From Candidatus Woesearchaeota archaeon (GTDB lineage Archaea; Nanobdellota; Nanobdellia; Woesearchaeales; JACQSR01), in contig JAHFLI010000017.1 of NCBI GenBank assembly GCA_023255615.1, positions 1-13,688 on the forward strand: a stretch of DNA of 13,688 bases, given 5' to 3'. How positions within the stretch are numbered: the first letter of the stretch is position 1; each line of letters begins with the position of its first letter. The notes under the pieces were generated by a model. That model was given only the letters and a program-made list of their open reading frames with translations. It did not search any database and had not been told where the DNA came from. A program made the position numbers and the translations under genes. This document shows positions 1 to 5,721 of this stretch, in pieces.

Positions 1-524
1 CATTGCGAGAGGACATCAAACCAGGAGATTTTGTCATTGTTGATCAATTTATTGATAGAACAACAAAAAGAAAATCAACCTTTTACGAAAAAGATCATGT
101 TTGTCATATTCCCATGGCAGATCCGTTTTGTCCACACATGAGAGAAACACTTGCAATAACAGCAAAAAATCTTTCTCTTCCTCATCACAACAAAGGAACA
201 GTGATAACGATCGAAGGTCCACGATTTTCGACTCGTGCAGAATCCCATCTCTGGAGACAATGGAATGCTGATGTCATTAACATGTCAACTGTTCCTGAAT
301 GCGTTCTTGCACGAGAAGTAGGAATGTGCTATGCAGTTGTATGTATGGCAACGGATTATGATTGCTGGATGGAAAATAGATCAGTCGATATTAGTGAAGT
401 TCTCAACGTCTTTAAACAAAATGCCGAAAAAGTAAAGAAATTATTGATTGAAACAATTCCCCGCTTGAAAATAGTTGAAGAATGTCGATGCAGACAAGAT
501 TATAAAACGTCAATAATCAGTTAA
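1..524 (+). CDS. mtnP: S-methyl-5'-thioadenosine phosphorylase, C-terminal part (cut by window edge)
   Basis: Phosphorolyses methylthioadenosine to adenine and 5-methylthioribose-1-phosphate in the cytoplasm. The visible part is about the last 174 residues of a protein usually near 270-280. It begins inside the conserved stretch S-L-R-E-D-I-K-P-G-D; the TTG at 3 encodes this internal Leu and is not a start. Seen: VIVDQFIDRT, CHIPMADPFCP, TIEGPRFSTRAES, and NMSTVPE followed by ATDYDCW. The two Asp of the DYD motif are the residues that in this family select adenine nucleosides, favouring MTA phosphorylase over inosine/guanosine phosphorylase. The stop overlaps the convergent mtnA stop by 8 bases, so two consecutive pathway steps are encoded tail to tail. 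Family confidence is high; the 5' end and promoter lie outside the window. Confidence 0.95.
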   Translation, partial: LREDIKPGDFVIVDQFIDRTTKRKSTFYEKDHVCHIPMADPFCPHMRETLAITAKNLSLPHHNKGTVITIEGPRFSTRAESHLWRQWNADVINMSTVPECVLAREVGMCYAVVCMATDYDCWMENRSVDISEVLNVFKQNAEKVKKLLIETIPRLKIVEECRCRQDYKTSIIS

Positions 525-1572
525 ACAATTGTTCGATGTCTGTTTCATCTGCACGAATAACTCCTTTTTCGGTAATAATGCCAGTAATAAAACGTGCAGG
601 AGTGATATCAAACGAAGGATTTCGCGCAGAACTTTTCTCGGGAGCAATTCTCAAAGTAGAAATCCCCGAAGAAAGAGATAAAACCTCTTCAGCACTGCGT
701 TCTTCAATAGGGATATCATTTCCAGATTCGCAATGAAGGTCAAAAGTCGATGTTGGTGCTGCAACATAAAAAGGAATCCTATTTTCTTTGGCAACAACTG
801 CTTTTTCATATGTACCTATTTTATTGGCAACATCTCCATTACGCGCAATGCGATCTGCACCTACAATGACAGCATCAATTTCTCCCTTTCTCATAAAATA
901 TCCGGCTGCATTATCTGCAATGATCGCATGAGGAATTCCTTCTTCAGCGAGTTCGTACGCCGTTAACAATGCTCCTTGAAGTCGAGGTCTTGTTTCATCA
1001 ACAAACACAAAAATATTTTTTCCAGAGTGGTGTGCAAAACGAAGAGGAGAAAGCGCAGTACCATAATCAACACACGCTAATGCACCAGCGTTGCAATGAG
1101 TTAAAATTCTTGATTTTTCCCGAATTAATTCATTCCCGAACTCACCTATTTTTTTACACTGTTCAGCAGATTGTCGTGCATACTCTTTTGCAGAATTCAC
1201 CGCAAATAGTTTTCCTTCGTCAACATTTTTCGCAGAGATAATAGATTGTTCAACAGTATCGAGCGCGTAAAACAAATCATATGCCGTAGGGCGGGCAGAC
1301 GCCAGAGTTTTTTTTGCTTCTTTCAAAAAGAGAAAAAATTCAGAAAGATCAGAACCAGAATAATTTAACGCCGCAATAGCAAGACCATAGGCCCCGGTTG
1401 CTCCTATCGCTGGAGCTCCTCGAACAATCATCGCCTTGATTGAGCGGGCAATCTCTTTATAATCACCATAACTGACAATATCAAAGCGATGAGGCAACAA
1501 AAGTTGATTAATCATCCATACTCTTCCGGCATCCATCCACACTGTTTGATACTGTTTTCCTTGGATGATCAT
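517..1572 (-). CDS. mtnA: S-methyl-5-thioribose-1-phosphate isomerase
   Basis: Isomerises methylthioribose-1-phosphate (the MTAP product) to methylthioribulose-1-phosphate. The 351 residues match the family length. Seen: the N-terminal VRGAPAIGATGAYG (about 50-63), the catalytic Cys in THCNAG (C160), the catalytic Asp in GADRIARNGDVANKIGTY (D240), and the C-terminal NPSFDITPARFITGIITEKGV. C160 and D240 fall at the numbering known for the Bacillus enzyme. The family is related to aIF2B and ribose-1,5-bisphosphate isomerase, but the N-terminal motif and the length favour MtnA. The ATG at 1572 is chosen because a TATA box sits 26 bases upstream, implying a leaderless mRNA. It diverges from apt across 72 bases and converges on MTAP with an 8-base overlap. 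Confidence 0.94.
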   Translation of the reverse strand: MIIQGKQYQTVWMDAGRVWMINQLLLPHRFDIVSYGDYKEIARSIKAMIVRGAPAIGATGAYGLAIAALNYSGSDLSEFFLFLKEAKKTLASARPTAYDLFYALDTVEQSIISAKNVDEGKLFAVNSAKEYARQSAEQCKKIGEFGNELIREKSRILTHCNAGALACVDYGTALSPLRFAHHSGKNIFVFVDETRPRLQGALLTAYELAEEGIPHAIIADNAAGYFMRKGEIDAVIVGADRIARNGDVANKIGTYEKAVVAKENRIPFYVAAPTSTFDLHCESGNDIPIEERSAEEVLSLSSGISTLRIAPEKSSARNPSFDITPARFITGIITEKGVIRADETDIEQLFN

Positions 1573-1592
1573 AGAATAAGAGAATGAATTTT

Positions 1593-1603
1593 CTTTTAAA
1601 AAG
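1593..1603 (-). promoter_or_regulatory. TATA box of mtnA
   Basis: CTTTTTAAAAG on the minus strand, centred at about 1598, exactly 26 bases before the mtnA ATG. This is archaeal TATA-to-start spacing and predicts a leaderless transcript. Confidence 0.6.
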
Positions 1604-1614
1604 ATATGGCAAAG

Positions 1615-1623
1615 TTTTTATAG
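1615..1623 (+). promoter_or_regulatory. TATA box of apt
   Basis: TTTTTATAG, centred near 1619 and 26 bases before the second ATG (1645) of apt. With the mtnA box it forms a compact divergent promoter in a 72-base gap. No Shine-Dalgarno sequence precedes apt, so a leaderless mRNA is likely. Confidence 0.6.
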
Positions 1624-1644
1624 ACGACCACAACTAAAAAAATG

Positions 1645-2181
1645 ATGGCAGAATCGCTCATAAAATCAAAAATACGAACTATTCCTAATTGGCCAAAAAA
1701 GGGGATCATGTTCAGAGATATTACCACCTTACTGGGAGATCCCATTGGGCTCAAACTAGTTATTGATGGATTTACAAAACGATACCAAGGAAGAGATGTT
1801 TCCTGCATTGTGGGTATTGAATCTCGCGGTTTTATTTTTGGTGGAGCATTAGCGTATCAGTTGGGTAAAGGATTCGTACCAGTAAGAAAAAAAGGAAAAT
1901 TACCGGCAGAAACTATTGAAGAATCATATAATCTTGAATATGGAACAGCAACGGTCGAGATTCACAAGGACGCCATCAAGAAAGGAGATAAAGTGATTAT
2001 CATCGATGACCTCATTGCAACAGGAGGAACAGCACTTGCTGCATGCAAACTTGTTGAGAAATTAGGTGGAAAAGTTATCGAAATTGCTGCCATTGTTGAT
2101 CTCCCTGATTTAGGGGGAACAAAAAAAATCAAAGAAGCAGGGTATCCTGTCTTCCATCTCGTCGAATTCGAAGGAGAATAA
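1645..2181 (+). CDS. apt: Adenine phosphoribosyltransferase
   Basis: Converts adenine and PRPP to AMP and pyrophosphate, recovering the adenine released by MTA phosphorylase next door. About 178 residues, close to the usual 170-185 of the bacterial/eukaryotic-type enzyme. Seen: FRDITTLL near residue 24, GIESRGFIFGGALA near 58, the flexible-loop segment VPVRKKGKLP near 79, YNLEYGT near 96, and the PRPP-binding signature VIIIDDLIATGGTA near 118. Two ATG codons in a row (1642, 1645) are possible starts; the TATA box position favours 1645. The gene diverges from mtnA and ends 3 bases before the convergent metK stop, leaving no room for a separate terminator. Confidence 0.95.
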   Translation: MAESLIKSKIRTIPNWPKKGIMFRDITTLLGDPIGLKLVIDGFTKRYQGRDVSCIVGIESRGFIFGGALAYQLGKGFVPVRKKGKLPAETIEESYNLEYGTATVEIHKDAIKKGDKVIIIDDLIATGGTALAACKLVEKLGGKVIEIAAIVDLPDLGGTKKIKEAGYPVFHLVEFEGE

Positions 2182-2184
2182 ACA

Positions 2185-3390
2185 TTAATCGAGAGGAACG
2201 TCAATCCCTTCCTTCTCGGCAATATTTAATGGCCCTGCTTCTTTCTTCAGAATATCTACTTTATCAAGATGCTCCCAGGTAAATTCCGGCTCGTCCCTTC
2301 CAAAATGTCCATAGCATGCAGTTTTTTTGAAAATTGGTCTCCTCAAATTTAACATCTTAATAATATCTGCAGGTTTAAGAGGAAAATGCTTCCTGACTAG
2401 CTCAGCAATTTTCTCTTCCGGAATTCTATTTGTTCGATAGGTACTCACCAACAAAGAAACAGGTTCCGCGACACCAATGGCATACGCAATCTGCACTTCG
2501 CATTTATCTGCCAATCCTGCAGCAACTACATTTTTTGCAATGTGCCGTGCAGCATAGGCACCGCTCCGATCCACTTTCGTTGGATCTTTTCCCGAAAAAG
2601 CACCGCCACCATGACTTCCGTGACCTCCATACGTATCAACAATAATTTTTCTTCCCGTCACCCCTGCATCAGCTGCTGGCCCACCAACGACAAATCTTCC
2701 AGTAGGGTTAACATAATAGATTGTTCGATCATCCAACCATTTTCCACAGACCGGCTTAATTAATTTCGAGATGATATCAGTTCGAATGGTATCGTATGGA
2801 GCTGCTGCATCATGCTGGGTAGAAACAACAACAGTGTGCACTCGGATTGGTCGCCCATCAAGGTATTCGACAGTCACTTGGCTTTTACAATCAGGACGCA
2901 AATAGGTTAATATTTTTTGCTTCCGCAATATCTCCAATTCCTGAAGAAGTTTATGGGCAAGAACAATAGGGAGTGGCATGTATTGAGGAGTTTCATTCGT
3001 TGCATAGCCAAACATCAGCCCTTGATCTCCCGCACCTTGTTCTTTGTACAGACCTTCACCAGAAACACCTACGCTAATATCAGGACTTTGCTGAGAAATG
3101 GAAATGTGAACGGCGCATGTTTCTCCCTCAAAACCATAGTGGGGATCATCATATCCTATTTCTTTAATGGTTTCTCGTACTACTTGAGGAATATCAACAT
3201 AGGTAGAAGTAGTGAGCTCACCTGCAACATGAACAAAACCTGTTTTGGTCAAACATTCAATAGCGACTCTTCCATTGGGATCATCTTTCATAACCGCATC
3301 AAGAATTGAATCTGCAATCTGATCACACATTTTATCCGGATGTCCCGGTCCAACACTCTCGCTGGTAAATAAATATCGTCCTGTTTTCAT
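2185..3390 (-). CDS. metK: S-adenosylmethionine synthetase, bacterial/eukaryotic type
   Basis: Makes SAM from methionine and ATP. 401 residues. Seen: the N-terminal FTSESVGPGHPDKMCDQIAD (catalytic-site His 17), GAGDQGLMFGYA at 119-130, and GGGAFSGKDPTKVDRSGAYAAR at about 261-282, all signatures of the bacterial/eukaryotic MetK family. Archaea usually carry a different, highly diverged SAM synthetase, so this form suggests lateral acquisition. An upstream in-frame ATG would add nine residues, but the ATG at 3390 is preceded by a strong Shine-Dalgarno sequence at 3394-3402 and starts right at the conserved N terminus. Divergent from the HTH-CBS regulator gene, with paired palindromes in between. 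Its product feeds the MTA cycle encoded by MTAP, mtnA and apt. Confidence 0.96.
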   Translation of the reverse strand: MKTGRYLFTSESVGPGHPDKMCDQIADSILDAVMKDDPNGRVAIECLTKTGFVHVAGELTTSTYVDIPQVVRETIKEIGYDDPHYGFEGETCAVHISISQQSPDISVGVSGEGLYKEQGAGDQGLMFGYATNETPQYMPLPIVLAHKLLQELEILRKQKILTYLRPDCKSQVTVEYLDGRPIRVHTVVVSTQHDAAAPYDTIRTDIISKLIKPVCGKWLDDRTIYYVNPTGRFVVGGPAADAGVTGRKIIVDTYGGHGSHGGGAFSGKDPTKVDRSGAYAARHIAKNVVAAGLADKCEVQIAYAIGVAEPVSLLVSTYRTNRIPEEKIAELVRKHFPLKPADIIKMLNLRRPIFKKTACYGHFGRDEPEFTWEHLDKVDILKKEAGPLNIAEKEGIDVPLD

Positions 3391-3393
3391 GTC

Positions 3394-3402
3394 ATCACCC
3401 TC
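3394..3402 (-). promoter_or_regulatory. Strong ribosome-binding site of metK
   Basis: GAGGGTGAT on the minus strand. GGTGAT is complementary to the conserved 3' end of archaeal 16S rRNA. It lies 3 bases before ATG 3390 and decides that start over the in-frame ATG 27 bases upstream. Confidence 0.7.
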
Positions 3403-3428
3403 ACTATCCATAATCAATACGTAGCCGC

Positions 3429-3438
3429 TTTAAATAAG
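3429..3438 (-). promoter_or_regulatory. TATA box of metK
   Basis: CTTATTTAAA on the minus strand, centred near 3433. A start site about 26 bases downstream (near 3407) gives a short leader of about 18 bases that just includes the Shine-Dalgarno sequence. Confidence 0.5.
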
Positions 3439-3450
3439 TTCATGAAAGAA

Positions 3451-3468
3451 TTATTCCTTTTAGAATAT
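3451..3468. promoter_or_regulatory. Palindromic candidate operator, copy 1 (metK side)
   Basis: TTATTCC-TTTT-AGAATAT. The core TATTC-N6-GAATA (3452-3467) is a perfect palindrome and 14 of 18 positions are identical to copy 2 at 3517-3534. It lies just upstream of the metK TATA box as read on the minus strand. HTH_3 regulators commonly bind such dyads as dimers, so the adjacent HTH-CBS protein is the obvious candidate (inference). Confidence 0.5.
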
Positions 3469-3500
3469 TATTTTCCCCTCCACAGTCTTTCTTAATAATT

Positions 3501-3519
3501 GTTACTTAAGAGTTACTTA
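3501..3519 (+). repeat. Tandem GTTACTTA direct repeats, with a third related copy at 3544-3551
   Basis: GTTACTTA starts at 3501 and 3512; GGTACTTA starts at 3544. The spacings of 11 and 32 bases are close to one and three helical turns, so all three face the same side of the DNA and bracket the TATA box of the HTH-CBS gene. Possibly a binding site; the AT-rich background makes chance occurrence possible. Confidence 0.35.
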
Positions 3520-3534
3520 TTCCGAAAAGAATAT
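3517..3534. promoter_or_regulatory. Palindromic candidate operator, copy 2 (overlaps the HTH-CBS promoter)
   Basis: TTATTCC-GAAA-AGAATAT; the palindrome core is 3518-3533. It covers the BRE position and the first bases of the TATA box of the HTH-CBS gene, so a bound protein would block TBP/TFB. Centre-to-centre distance from copy 1 is 66 bases. This layout fits negative autoregulation. Confidence 0.5.
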
Positions 3535-3538
3535 AAAG
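3531..3538 (+). promoter_or_regulatory. TATA box of the HTH-CBS regulator gene
   Basis: ATATAAAG preceded by purine-rich CCGAAAAGA as a possible BRE. Its centre is 26 bases before ATG 3560, predicting a leaderless mRNA. No Shine-Dalgarno sequence is seen before the start. Confidence 0.6.
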
Positions 3539-3559
3539 AAAGAGGTACTTATACGAGAT

Positions 3560-4108
3560 ATGACTGATCTGAGTGAAATTAAAGACGTAAGAAAACGCCT
3601 AGGTATTTCTCAAGTCGAGCTCGCAAAACTTGCGCATGTATCCCAATCATTGATCGCAAAAATTGAATCAGGCAGAATTGATCCTGCATATTCAAAAGCA
3701 CAACAAATCTTTGAGGCATTGCATTCTCTGACTGGCGCACGAGAATTAAAGGCATATCAAATCATGAATAAAAAAATAATTAGTCTTTCTCCATCAGATT
3801 CTATTGATGAAGCAATAAAGAAGATGAAAAAATTTAATATTTCCCAGATCCCCGTTATTGAACATGAACGAACAGTTGGATTGATTTCAGAAACAATTCT
3901 TCTTGAAGTGATTTCCTCGTCAAAGAATTCTGCACTGGAGGTTCGATCAGTCATGAAAGATCCTCCACCAACAATTTCTAAAAATGCATCTGTTCGAGTC
4001 GCAGTTGATCTCCTCAAGTTTTATCCTATTGTGATCGTAGTGAGCAGCGAAGGAAAGATTATTGGCATCATCTCAAAAGCAGATGTCATCAGCAGCGCAT
4101 ATCATTAG
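3560..4108 (+). CDS. Transcriptional regulator with XRE-type HTH and paired CBS motifs
   Basis: 182 residues. Residues about 7-55 form a helix-turn-helix of the XRE/HTH_3 type (LGISQVELAKLAHVSQSLIAKIESG). Residues about 66-120 and 128-181 are two CBS motifs (a tandem Bateman module), each starting with a x-x-V/I-M-x-(K/D) turn and ending with GLIS / GIISKADVI. Such pairs bind adenine-containing ligands; an archaeal CBS protein, MJ0100, is known to bind SAM and MTA. With metK, apt, mtnA and MTAP beside it, a role in sensing SAM, MTA or AMP and controlling metK is an attractive inference. The promoter is overlapped by a palindrome, suggesting autoregulation. It overlaps the convergent phosphoesterase gene by 4 bases. 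Domain calls are secure; ligand and targets are not known. Confidence 0.88.
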   Translation: MTDLSEIKDVRKRLGISQVELAKLAHVSQSLIAKIESGRIDPAYSKAQQIFEALHSLTGARELKAYQIMNKKIISLSPSDSIDEAIKKMKKFNISQIPVIEHERTVGLISETILLEVISSSKNSALEVRSVMKDPPPTISKNASVRVAVDLLKFYPIVIVVSSEGKIIGIISKADVISSAYH

Positions 4109-4803
4109 GTCATAAGTCTTTTGAGTTTTCCAAACTTATAAATCTGATCACTTACCACATACACTATAAAATCTCCTAGATTTCCAGATAAAAACGGACC
4201 CAATCGTTTTTCTTGTATCACATCAGATCCTTCAGTGACTAAATTAAAAGAGGGTAAGACAATAATTTTCTTTTTCTTGTACTGTCCAACAAGAAAACAT
4301 TTGACCAACTCAGAACGAGGACCATCACGTAATGTAATTGCGGGATGTTCGTGACCGATAATAATGACGTCACCATTAATATTCTTTGGAAGTGAATTCC
4401 CATGAAAGATGCTTACTCCATGAAGATCATAGTGGTCAACAATCATCAGTCCTTTTTTCTCTGCCAATGGACCAAGAATGGTATCATGATTACCGCGAAT
4501 AAGAACAATTTCATGTGCATAGAGTTGAAGCAAATCAAGAAATTGCAGTGTATGACGCCATTCTTGCTTTGATATAGTGCCAAATTCATGTTTGAGATCT
4601 CCAGCGATGACAACACGGAAAGGATGAGCGTCATCTAAGATTTTTTTGATTCGAACAACCAATTCGTTAAATTGAAATCGAGGAATCAAGATGCCTTGTT
4701 TATTAAGAGCTTCTTCCAAGCCAATATGAACATCAGAAAAAATAATAGTATCGCCAACGACCACGCAGAGATCCTTGGCGACAATTCCGGGCAAAATCTC
4801 CAT
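4105..4803 (-). CDS. SbcD/Mre11-related metallophosphoesterase (PdeM-like)
   Basis: 232 residues, a compact calcineurin-type phosphoesterase. Metal-site motifs in order: FSDVHIG (D24, H26), AGDLKHEFG (D69, H72), RGNHD (104-107), a His at 134 in IFHGNS, and GHEHPA (150-154). This spacing and the GDLKHEFG motif fit the archaeal SbcD-related / bacterial PdeM family, whose bacterial members are linked to DNA repair genes and Lhr-type helicases. An Lhr-type helicase lies about 3.4 kb to the right. Nine bases separate it from the membrane-protein gene upstream, so the two are probably cotranscribed. The natural substrate cannot be read from the sequence; a nuclease or cyclic phosphodiesterase activity is inference. 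Confidence 0.85.
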   Translation of the reverse strand: MEILPGIVAKDLCVVVGDTIIFSDVHIGLEEALNKQGILIPRFQFNELVVRIKKILDDAHPFRVVIAGDLKHEFGTISKQEWRHTLQFLDLLQLYAHEIVLIRGNHDTILGPLAEKKGLMIVDHYDLHGVSIFHGNSLPKNINGDVIIIGHEHPAITLRDGPRSELVKCFLVGQYKKKKIIVLPSFNLVTEGSDVIQEKRLGPFLSGNLGDFIVYVVSDQIYKFGKLKRLMT

Positions 4804-4812
4804 AACAAAATA

Positions 4813-5187
4813 TTATTTTGTACGTGCGAGCCGCGAGATCTGCTTTAAGGCAACAACAATCACTGAAGGAACAATAAAGGCAAGAATATTCTGCAAAACG
4901 CCTTGAAGGAACGGACCAATAACCTCTACACTTCCCAGACCGATGCCACCCGTTACTCCCTGAGCACCTGTCCACACTACAATAGTAAGTATGCCGCTTG
5001 CGAAAAGAAAATCCTTCGTTTCTTTCCCCGTAACATTGAGAAACCCAACGATAAGACCAAAGAGGATTACTAAAGAGGTTAACCACGGAAGCGCATTTGC
5101 CGCCTTCAATGGCTCATGAAAAAGCCCCAATACCAACGCAAGAAGAACACCAATCACAAAAGAATAATTTCCAATACGCTTATCCAT
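4813..5187 (-). CDS. Small four-helix membrane protein of unknown function
   Basis: 124 residues with four hydrophobic segments at about 8-25, 35-51, 58-78 and 88-115, short charged ends and a basic C terminus (SRLARTK). The segment LVILFGLIVGFLNVTGKET recalls a widespread uncharacterised protein family of DPANN archaea, from memory only. There is no signal for transport or catalysis. An upstream GTG would add three residues, but ATG 5187 has a Shine-Dalgarno GAGGTG at 5194-5199 six bases upstream and a TATA box behind it. It is first in a likely two-gene unit with the phosphoesterase. I assign no function. Confidence 0.75.
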   Translation of the reverse strand: MDKRIGNYSFVIGVLLALVLGLFHEPLKAANALPWLTSLVILFGLIVGFLNVTGKETKDFLFASGILTIVVWTGAQGVTGGIGLGSVEVIGPFLQGVLQNILAFIVPSVIVVALKQISRLARTK

Positions 5188-5193
5188 AGGTAA

Positions 5194-5230
5194 CACCTCG
5201 AGGAATATTCAAATTTTTATGATATATAAA
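5194..5230 (-). promoter_or_regulatory. Promoter and ribosome-binding site of the membrane-protein gene
   Basis: Minus-strand TTTATATATC (5221-5230) is a TATA box, and GAGGTG (5194-5199) a Shine-Dalgarno sequence. The predicted start site near 5200 puts the Shine-Dalgarno sequence at the very 5' end of the mRNA. The promoter lies in the 57-base gap after coaD. Confidence 0.6.
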
Positions 5231-5244
5231 CATTTCGAAAATCT

Positions 5245-5721
5245 TCAACGAAATTTCTTTCGAAGTTGCAGTTCAACATGTTTAGGAACAAAGGGATCAA
5301 GAGGTCCATGATGAGCAGCGATTTCTTTCACCAACGATGAACTCAGATAGACATAGTCTTGCGAAGTCATCACAAAAACAGTTTCAATATCTTCTGCGAT
5401 CTTTCTATTTGTTAATGCTTGCTGAAACTCCATCTCAAAATCAGATACTGCACGTAACCCTTTAATAATAATCGAGCACTTTTTATGATGAGCAAAATCA
5501 GTAAGAAGTCCATCAAAGGATTCAATAGTAACTCTTTTCATTCCCTTCAACGCCTCTGTAATCAATTGTGTTCTCTCCTCAACGGTAAACAAAGGATTCT
5601 TGTCGTGATGAGTTCCGATCGCAATAATAATATGGTCAAAGAGATGTAATGATCTCTTAATCACCTCAATGTGTCCATACGTTACAGGATCAAATGTTCC
5701 TGCATAAATAGCAGTTTTCAT
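5245..5721 (-). CDS. coaD: Phosphopantetheine adenylyltransferase, bacterial type
   Basis: Transfers AMP from ATP to 4'-phosphopantetheine, giving dephospho-CoA. 158 residues, the normal length of bacterial CoaD. Seen: AGTFDPVTYGHIEVI with the nucleotidyltransferase T-x-G-H motif (T14, G16, H17), KNPLFTVEER at 41-50, IKGLRAVSDFEMEFQ at 86-100, and YLSSSLVKEIA at 125-135 (the I-S-S-T/S-x-V-K-E signature). Most archaea use a shorter eukaryote-like enzyme instead, so the bacterial form suggests transfer. Its ATG overlaps the coaE stop by 4 bases (ATGA), indicating translational coupling, and the two encode consecutive steps. Confidence 0.95.
   Translation of the reverse strand: MKTAIYAGTFDPVTYGHIEVIKRSLHLFDHIIIAIGTHHDKNPLFTVEERTQLITEALKGMKRVTIESFDGLLTDFAHHKKCSIIIKGLRAVSDFEMEFQQALTNRKIAEDIETVFVMTSQDYVYLSSSLVKEIAAHHGPLDPFVPKHVELQLRKKFR

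Noticed and set aside
3..5. TTG at 3 as a start codon for the MTAP gene
   Set aside because: It encodes the conserved internal Leu of SLRED; the gene is cut by the window edge.
517..1572. Ribose-1,5-bisphosphate isomerase or aIF2B instead of MtnA
   Set aside because: Length, the VRGAPAIG N terminus, C160/D240 positions and the MTAP neighbour fit MtnA better.
2430..3309. Plus-strand open frames opposite metK (2430-2645, 2542-2763, 2917-3309)
   Set aside because: Antisense shadows of a well-conserved gene with no recognisable protein sequence or promoter.
3391..3417. Nine-codon longer metK start (ATG 3417)
   Set aside because: It would bypass the strong Shine-Dalgarno sequence at 3394-3402 and precede the conserved N terminus.
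3391..3559. Small RNA or riboswitch upstream of metK
   Set aside because: The predicted metK leader is only about 18 bases, too short for a SAM riboswitch; the repeats are better read as protein-binding DNA sites.
5203..5210. GAATATTC palindrome near the membrane-protein promoter as a third operator
   Set aside because: The half sites are in the opposite order and overlap, so it is not the TATTC-N6-GAATA motif; likely chance in AT-rich DNA.
5245..5721. Glycerol-3-phosphate cytidylyltransferase-like enzyme
   Set aside because: The IKGLRAVSDFEME and LSSSLVKE motifs and the adjacent coaE identify CoaD.
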